From contig NZ_QPLJ01000012.1 of NCBI RefSeq assembly GCF_003340555.1, positions 62,001 to 126,000 of the forward strand: 64,000 nucleotides of DNA, in the 5' to 3' direction. Positions 61,204 through 64,000 of this stretch are shown piece after piece. The notes below the pieces were generated by a model. That model worked only from the letters and a program-made list of their open reading frames with translations. It had not been told where the DNA came from and searched no databases. Each line of letters begins with the position of its first letter. The stretch's first letter is position 1. The DNA comes from Jannaschia formosa. GTDB taxonomy: Bacteria > Pseudomonadota > Alphaproteobacteria > Rhodobacterales > Rhodobacteraceae. The translations under genes and the position numbers were made by a program.

Positions 61204-61231
61204 GTGACGCTCCTGCTACAATTGGATGACG
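61204..61231 (-). promoter_or_regulatory. Pho-box-like triple repeat upstream of phnC
   Basis: Read on the minus strand, CGTCAT, TGTAGC and CGTCAC occur exactly 11 bp apart (plus-strand starts 61226, 61215 and 61204). An 11-bp period and TGTCA-like units are the hallmark of PhoB sites. The sequence between the units is AT-richer. It lies at a sensible distance from phnC. Confidence 0.6.
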
Positions 61232-61370
61232 ATGCGGGCGCGGGCCCCGGGTGTGGTGGAGGAGCGGGCGCCGCGCCTGGAAATTCAGCAAGACAGGGAC
61301 GGGGACGGGCCGTCGGCCGCGCGATGCGGCTGGTCGGCGCGCCATCGCGGCCGGATCCCGTCAGTCGCGA

Positions 61371-61418
61371 AAGGAGGATCTGCGGGGCATGCGCCCGGTC
61401 TCGTCAGGTCGCCGGACC
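61371..61418 (+). repeat. Dispersed intergenic element, copy C (core)
   Basis: 48 bases align without gaps to 47053-47100 with about 70 percent identity, including a shared GGTCGCCGGACC string. The 5' 14-base box of copies A and B is not recognisable here. It is followed 48 bp later by a REP-like palindrome. Confidence 0.5.
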
Positions 61419-61465
61419 CAGCCCGGCGGTCCGCACTGCGGCGGTTGGCGCGCATGGTCCGGTGG

Positions 61466-61488
61466 ATGGCCGGGTCGCGCCCGGCCAT
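61466..61488. repeat. REP-like palindrome (ATGGCCGGG...CCCGGCCAT)
   Basis: A perfect 9-bp stem with a 5-nt TCGCG loop. Palindromes of this sequence type, followed by GACGG, are very frequent in intergenic DNA of alphaproteobacteria (general recognition). It is a single copy in this window. Confidence 0.7.
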
Positions 61489-61640
61489 GACGGCAGGGCG
61501 TGGGGGACTTCCTGCTCGCGGTGGGGCGCTTCGGGCGTCGTCAGCAAGCCGTCATTGCAGAGGCATCGCCGAACGAGCGGCCCCGGCCGCGAAGGTCCTG
61601 GCCCGAGAACGCTCGCGCGACTCCGGGCGTTCGACGGTCC

Positions 61641-62528
61641 TCAGGCCGCGCGGGCGGCGGCGCGATGGCCGGCCTCGGCCAGCACCGCCCGGCATTCGGG
61701 GTCCTCGGCGGCGAGGTGCAGGATCGCGCGCAGCATCCCCGCCTTGGAGCCGCAGTCGAACCGCGTACCCGAAAAGCGGAAGCCGGAGAGGCCGACCCGC
61801 TCCTTCCCGCTGGCGATGGCGTCGGTAAGCTGGATCTCGCCCTTGGCGCCCGGGGCCTGCACCGCGAGGTCGTCGAAGATCGACGGGTCGAGCACGTAGC
61901 GGCCGACCACCGCCTCGCAGGAGGGCGCGTCCTCGGGCGCGGGCTTCTCGACCATGCCGTCGGCGGTCAGCAGGCGGCCCGAGCCGCCGGTCGTGGAGAG
62001 GATGCCGTATTTCTCGGTCTCATCGCGGTCGACGGTCATCGTCGCGACCATATGGCCGGCGGTGGCGGGATCGTAGGCCTCGATCATCTCGGCGAGGCAG
62101 CCCCGGCCCACGATCAGGTCGTCGGGAAGGATCACCGCGACCGGACCGGGCAGTGCGTGGTCGCGGGCGCAGAGCACCGCATGGCCGAGGCCCAGCGGCT
62201 CGTCCTGCATCGTGAAGACGACGTCGTCGGTGTCCGGGCAGAAGGCGGCCTCCTGCAGGTCGGCGGCAAGATCGGCCTTGCCGCGCGCCTTCAGGTCGGC
62301 GCGCAGCTTGGCGTCGTCCATCACGTGACGCTCGATCGCGGCCTTCGAGGGGTGGCTGACGAAGACCATGCGCTCGATGCCCGCCTCCTGCGCCTCGTCG
62401 ATGGCATACTGGATCAGCGGCGTGTCGATGACCGGCAGAAGCTCCTTCGGGGTGGCCTTGGTGGCGGGCAGGAAACGGGTGCCGAGCCCGGCGACGGGGA
62501 AGATTGCTGTGCGAACCGATGAGGCCAT
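61641..62528 (-). CDS. galU: UTP-glucose-1-phosphate uridylyltransferase
   Basis: 295 residues. It has the nucleotidyltransferase signature AIFPVAGLGTRFLPATKATPKELLPVIDTPLIQYAIDEA, then TMQDEPLGLGHAVLCARDH, VILPDDLIVG, and FSGTRFDCGSKAGMLRA near the C-terminus. It makes UDP-glucose from glucose-1-phosphate and UTP for polysaccharide and glycolipid synthesis. AGGAGGGACC precedes the ATG at 62528. It is divergent from gpsA and monocistronic. Confidence 0.96.
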   Translation of the reverse strand: MASSVRTAIFPVAGLGTRFLPATKATPKELLPVIDTPLIQYAIDEAQEAGIERMVFVSHPSKAAIERHVMDDAKLRADLKARGKADLAADLQEAAFCPDTDDVVFTMQDEPLGLGHAVLCARDHALPGPVAVILPDDLIVGRGCLAEMIEAYDPATAGHMVATMTVDRDETEKYGILSTTGGSGRLLTADGMVEKPAPEDAPSCEAVVGRYVLDPSIFDDLAVQAPGAKGEIQLTDAIASGKERVGLSGFRFSGTRFDCGSKAGMLRAILHLAAEDPECRAVLAEAGHRAAARAA

Positions 62529-62564
62529 GGGACGGGGTCCCTCCTGTGTTTGCTGCGGCGCAGA

Positions 62565-62592
62565 ACCCTAGGACCCATAGCGGAATAGTCAA
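62565..62592 (-). promoter_or_regulatory. Candidate galU promoter
   Basis: On the minus strand TTGACT (62592-62587) and TAGGGT (62570-62565) are spaced 16 bp apart, 37 bp before the galU start, within the AT-rich divergent region. Confidence 0.45.
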
Positions 62593-62605
62593 AAGCGACG
62601 CAAGA

Positions 62606-62657
62606 AAGTCGCAAACGAAATATGATTCTGCTCAGGGTTGCGACTTCGGGGCCTTTT
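62606..62657 (+). promoter_or_regulatory. Inverted repeat plus T-run, possible attenuator or small-RNA end
   Basis: The 9-bp arms AAGTCGCAA and TTGCGACTT, 23 nt apart, are followed within 10 nt by TTTTTT. Read on +, this looks like an imperfect terminator hairpin; read as DNA it could be a paired operator. No gene ends upstream of it on +. Confidence 0.4.
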
Positions 62658-62863
62658 TTCTATGCAGTGGGCGGGGTTCCGGCGTGCGGACCGGCACTCC
62701 CCTGCCGCATCGAGCGTTACTTTCGCGTCTGCGGCATTGATAAATGTATGTCGGGGAATAGGTAAGGAACCGTCACCGAACACGCCGCATCCGGCATCCG
62801 ATCCCTTCGCGCCTGGGGCCGCTCCCCGGGGACCGCATCTTTTGCGCCAATCTCGAGGTCGCC

Positions 62864-64000
62864 ATGAAACACCAGCCGATGGCCAGTCATGTCCCGCAGG
62901 ATCCGGCGCGGGGATACCAGCGCGTCGCCGTGATCGGCGCGGGATCCTGGGGCACCGCGCTGGCGGCCACGCTGGCCCGCGCCGGGGTGCAGACCCGGCT
63001 CTGGGGCCGCAACCCGCAGGTCGTGGACGAGATCAACCGCGACCACCGCAACTCGGCCATGCTGCCGGGCGTGGACCTGCCCGAGACGCTCTACGGCGTG
63101 CACGAGATGTCGGACGCGCTGTCGGACGTCGAGGCCGCGCTGATCGTGGTGCCGTCGCGCAGCGTGCGCAGCGTGTCGCGCCAGGTGGCGGAGCACGCGC
63201 CCGAGGGCATCCCCGTCGCGATCTGCGCCAAGGGGATCGAGGCGGAGACGGGCCTGCTGATGTCGCAGGTCGCCGAGGAGGAGCTGAAGACCCATCCGAT
63301 CGGCTGCGTCTCGGGTCCGACCTTCGCCCACGAGACGGCGCTGGGCTATCCGACCTCGGCCACGGTGGCCTTTCCCTTCACCTATGCCGACCGGCTGAAG
63401 CCGCAGGACAGCCCTGCCGTCCGCCTCGCCCTGTCGCTGACGACCGAAAGCTTCCGCGCCTATGTTTCCGACGACCTCGTCGGGGTGGAGATCGGCGGCG
63501 CAGTCAAGAACGTCGTGGCCATCGCCTGCGGGATGATGACCGGCGCGGGCTTCGCCGAGAACACGCGCGCCGCGCTCATCACCCGGGGCGTCGACGAGAT
63601 GAAGCGCCTCGCCGAGGCGCTGGGCGGCCGGCGCGAGACGGTCACGGGCCTGTCGGGCATCGGCGACCTGTCGCTGACCTGCTCCAGCCCGACCTCGCGC
63701 AACATGGCGCTGGGCCAGCAGCTTGGCCAAGGCACCCCGCGCGCGGAGTGCTTCGACGGCAAGCCGATCGTCGTCGAGGGCGAGTTCAACGCCCGCTCGG
63801 TCACGGATCTCGCCCGCAAGCTAGGCGTGTCGATGCCGATCTGCGAGACCGTGCGCGCCATTCTCCATGACGGGGCCGATCTCGGCTCCGCCTTCGCCGC
63901 GCTCTGGGCGCGGCCCATCGAGGCCGAACCGCGGGCCATGGATCTCGCGTTCAGCCACCCTGCAACAGATCAGGCAATCGCAACGCTTGCAGAAAGGATC
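62864..64000 (+). CDS. gpsA: Glycerol-3-phosphate dehydrogenase [NAD(P)+], 3' end outside window
   Basis: 379 codons are open from the ATG at 62864 to the right edge with no stop. After about 19 extra residues (MKHQPMASHVPQDPARGYQ) comes the dinucleotide motif RVAVIGAGSWGTALAATLARAG, then AICAKGIEAETGLLMSQV, GCVSGPTFAHETA, the catalytic-lysine block GVEIGGAVKNVVAIACGMMTG, and GLSGIGDLSLTCSSPTSRN. It reduces dihydroxyacetone phosphate to sn-glycerol-3-phosphate for phospholipids. Normal GpsA ends near the LWARPIEAEP segment (about residue 350); here the frame continues at least 25 more residues. Divergent from galU. Confidence 0.93.
   Translation, partial: MKHQPMASHVPQDPARGYQRVAVIGAGSWGTALAATLARAGVQTRLWGRNPQVVDEINRDHRNSAMLPGVDLPETLYGVHEMSDALSDVEAALIVVPSRSVRSVSRQVAEHAPEGIPVAICAKGIEAETGLLMSQVAEEELKTHPIGCVSGPTFAHETALGYPTSATVAFPFTYADRLKPQDSPAVRLALSLTTESFRAYVSDDLVGVEIGGAVKNVVAIACGMMTGAGFAENTRAALITRGVDEMKRLAEALGGRRETVTGLSGIGDLSLTCSSPTSRNMALGQQLGQGTPRAECFDGKPIVVEGEFNARSVTDLARKLGVSMPICETVRAILHDGADLGSAFAALWARPIEAEPRAMDLAFSHPATDQAIATLAERI

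Larger units (their letters stand above)
61143..61640. other. Intergenic region between phnC and galU
   Basis: 498 bp. It holds the Pho-box-like repeats (61204-61231), repeat copy C (61371-61418) and a REP-like palindrome (61466-61488). Open readings cross it, but their composition and lack of conserved motifs argue against coding. Confidence 0.65.
62529..62863. other. AT-rich divergent region between galU and gpsA
   Basis: 335 bp, and the most AT-rich stretch in the window around 62580-62660. It contains the candidate galU promoter, an aagtcgcaa/ttgcgactt inverted repeat (62606-62614 and 62638-62646) followed by a T6 run, and a possible gpsA promoter (TTGATA at 62737-62742, TAGGTA at 62759-62764). 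No conserved small gene is visible. Confidence 0.6.

Overview
The window is very GC-rich chromosomal DNA from an alphaproteobacterium, most likely a member of the Rhodobacterales/Rhodobacteraceae. The evidence is gene content and family-level resemblance: a TamB next to pqiABC, phosphatidylcholine synthase, a non-cysteine HemB, a small membrane protein usually annotated in this group as a 'SufBCD component', a paaZ-type phenylacetate cluster, a complete phn C-P lyase cluster, and dense GTGA/ATGA-overlapping operons. The genus cannot be read from the sequence. No rRNA, tRNA, CRISPR array, insertion sequence, integrase or phage gene was found. tamB is cut by the left edge and gpsA by the right edge.

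Layout. 1-10.6 kb (+): an envelope and lipid block made of tamB, two single-domain pqiA genes, a giant MCE protein pqiB, the lipoprotein pqiC and phosphatidylcholine synthase pcs. 10.6-16.3 kb (mostly -): housekeeping genes including an endonuclease/exonuclease/phosphatase protein, a TerB-DnaJ protein, cobS, cobT (+) and hemB. 16.4-23.4 kb (+): a small membrane protein, mfd, a SpoIIAA-like protein, an MBL-fold protein and an FAD oxidoreductase. 23.5-32.4 kb: iron-binding protein fbpA, the purine-salvage operon mtnP-DUF2927-apt (-), meaB and rpmB (+), sirtuin cobB and a DsbD/ScsB-type protein (-), and a DsbA/ScsC-type protein (+).

32.7-42.9 kb is a phenylacetate catabolic island. paaJ-paaABCDE run on +, tetR(paaR)-paaK-paaI on -, and paaZ and paaX on +. 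A perfect palindrome lies between the divergent paaI and paaZ. PaaK makes phenylacetyl-CoA, PaaABCE(D) epoxidises it, PaaZ opens the ring and oxidises the aldehyde, PaaJ performs thiolysis and PaaI rescues CoA. paaG, paaF and paaH are not in the window.

43-47.9 kb carries rluE-type pseudouridine synthase, polA and hemolysin-III-family genes. 48-61.2 kb is a complete phosphonate utilisation cluster: phnM, DUF1045 (+), phnN-L-K-J-(HAD)-I-H-G (-), phnF (+), a hexapeptide transferase (-), and phnE-E-D-C (-) behind a plausible Pho box. No phnP or phnO is present. The 2H-phosphoesterase-like DUF1045 protein, the HAD phosphatase inserted between phnI and phnJ, and the hexapeptide transferase are candidates for the missing or alternative steps. 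galU (-) and gpsA (+, partial) close the window.

The most notable points are: a tandem duplication inside tamB with a 1284-bp period and at least 765 bp of perfect identity; a PqiB roughly twice normal length with 104-residue repeats; the non-canonical phn cluster with an antisense-embedded gene; and a family of related 50-80-nt intergenic elements found three times around the phn region.
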